From an uncultured Ruminococcus sp. (GTDB lineage Bacteria; Bacillota; Clostridia; Oscillospirales; Acutalibacteraceae): DNA of 5,200 nucleotides. A model generated the notes under the pieces. The model did no database searches. It saw only the letters and a list, made by a program, of their open reading frames with translations, and was not told where the DNA came from. Positions within the stretch are counted from its first letter, which is position 1; each line of letters starts with the position of its first letter. Positions 5,104 to 5,200 of the stretch are shown here, in pieces. A program made the translations under genes and the position numbers. Location of the stretch: NCBI GenBank assembly GCA_902803125.1, contig CADCOZ010000237.1:1-5200 (forward strand), given 5' to 3'.

Positions 5104-5130
5104 AAAAAAAGAAGCCGGAACCCGACCTCT
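5104..5130 (-). terminator. Probable intrinsic terminator for a minus-strand gene entering from the right
   Basis: Read on the minus strand, bases 5130-5122 pair with 5118-5110 over nine positions around a three-base GTT loop, with seven T residues at 5110-5104. Two of the nine pairs are G-U and exist only in the minus-strand RNA; on the + strand they become A-C mismatches. This asymmetry supports the minus orientation. It starts 16 bases beyond the stop codon of the reading frame at 5147-5200. Confidence 0.6.
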
Positions 5131-5146
5131 AAAAAATATCAAGCTG

Positions 5147-5200
5147 TTAAAATGGAAGTACCGGTTTATCGGAACGAAACAGCCTGACAAGATAATCCTC
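5147..5200 (-). CDS. Possible C-terminal end of a convergent gene (partial, 17 aa)
   Basis: On the minus strand one frame reads EDYLVRLFRSDKPVLPF and stops at TAA (5149-5147), directly before the probable minus-strand terminator. The residues look like ordinary protein rather than repeat translation, and the stop-then-terminator arrangement is what a gene end looks like. With only 17 residues I do not recognise a family, and an open frame of this length is common by chance. It would converge on the operon described here. Confidence 0.35.
   Translation of the reverse strand, partial: EDYLVRLFRSDKPVLPF

Larger units (their letters stand above)
4918..5146. other. Gene-free stretch with repeats after the operon
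   Basis: No convincing coding region lies here. It holds an 8-base palindrome CCCGCGGG (4925-4932), the 14-base tandem repeats (4944-4978), a copy of the palindromic repeat (5030-5076) and a minus-strand terminator (5104-5130). I see no T-tailed + strand terminator for the operon; the hairpins at 5030-5073 might serve, or transcription may run on. Open frames on the minus strand here are produced by the stop-free heptamer repeat. Confidence 0.6.

Noticed and set aside
4861..5190. 109-codon minus-strand frame after the operon
   Set aside because: It is held open by the stop-free heptamer repeat (peptide TIHYSLFII) and the palindromic repeat, overlaps the end of a real gene, and passes through the probable minus-strand terminator.
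1..5200. CRISPR array, tRNA, rRNA, transposase or prophage attachment site
   Set aside because: No regular direct repeats with unique spacers, no cloverleaf-like sequence, and no transposase or integrase frame was seen on either strand.

Overview
The window looks like chromosomal DNA of a mid-GC Bacillota (Firmicutes), probably a gut-type Clostridia or Negativicutes. The reasons are strong AGGAGG-type ribosome binding sites, a TTG start, a YtrA-type GntR regulator joined to an ABC-2 export cassette, and small GC-rich palindromic intergenic repeats. I cannot name a genus from sequence alone. Everything readable on the + strand belongs to one theme: small six-helix ABC-2 permeases with their ATPase and repressor.

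Layout. (1) Bases 1-1980 hold the end of one operon. It has a permease cut by the left edge (1-314), a clearly related tandem copy (421-1161) and a third, more divergent permease (1258-1980), closed by a textbook intrinsic terminator (2035-2071). The ATPase and regulator for this operon would lie left of the window if present. The spacers between these genes are about 100 bases each and carry palindromic and 7-base-periodic repeats. (2) Bases 2072-2350 are a regulatory region: a near-consensus sigma-A promoter (TTGACA-17-TATAGT), a 22-base palindromic operator lying on the -10 box, and a leader of about 235 bases holding a perfect 17-bp hairpin. (3) Bases 2351-4917 are a tightly packed operon of GntR/YtrA-like repressor, ABC ATPase, permease and permease, with a TAATG overlap and gaps of 1 and 14 bases. 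(4) Bases 4918-5200 hold no + strand gene. They contain 2.5 copies of a 14-base tandem repeat, a second copy of the leader palindromic element, and what looks like a minus-strand terminator just after the last 17 codons of a gene entering from the right.

How the genes probably work together: the repressor binds the palindrome over its own promoter and shuts off the cassette until an unknown signal, for example cell-envelope or peptide-antibiotic stress as in characterised YtrA systems. The ATPase then powers one or both adjacent permeases. The nearby permease array suggests repeated duplication of the same cassette. The proteins belong to a known family type. The less ordinary material is non-coding: a palindromic repeat family that recurs between these genes, one copy of it in the leader of the regulated operon, and the heptamer repeats.
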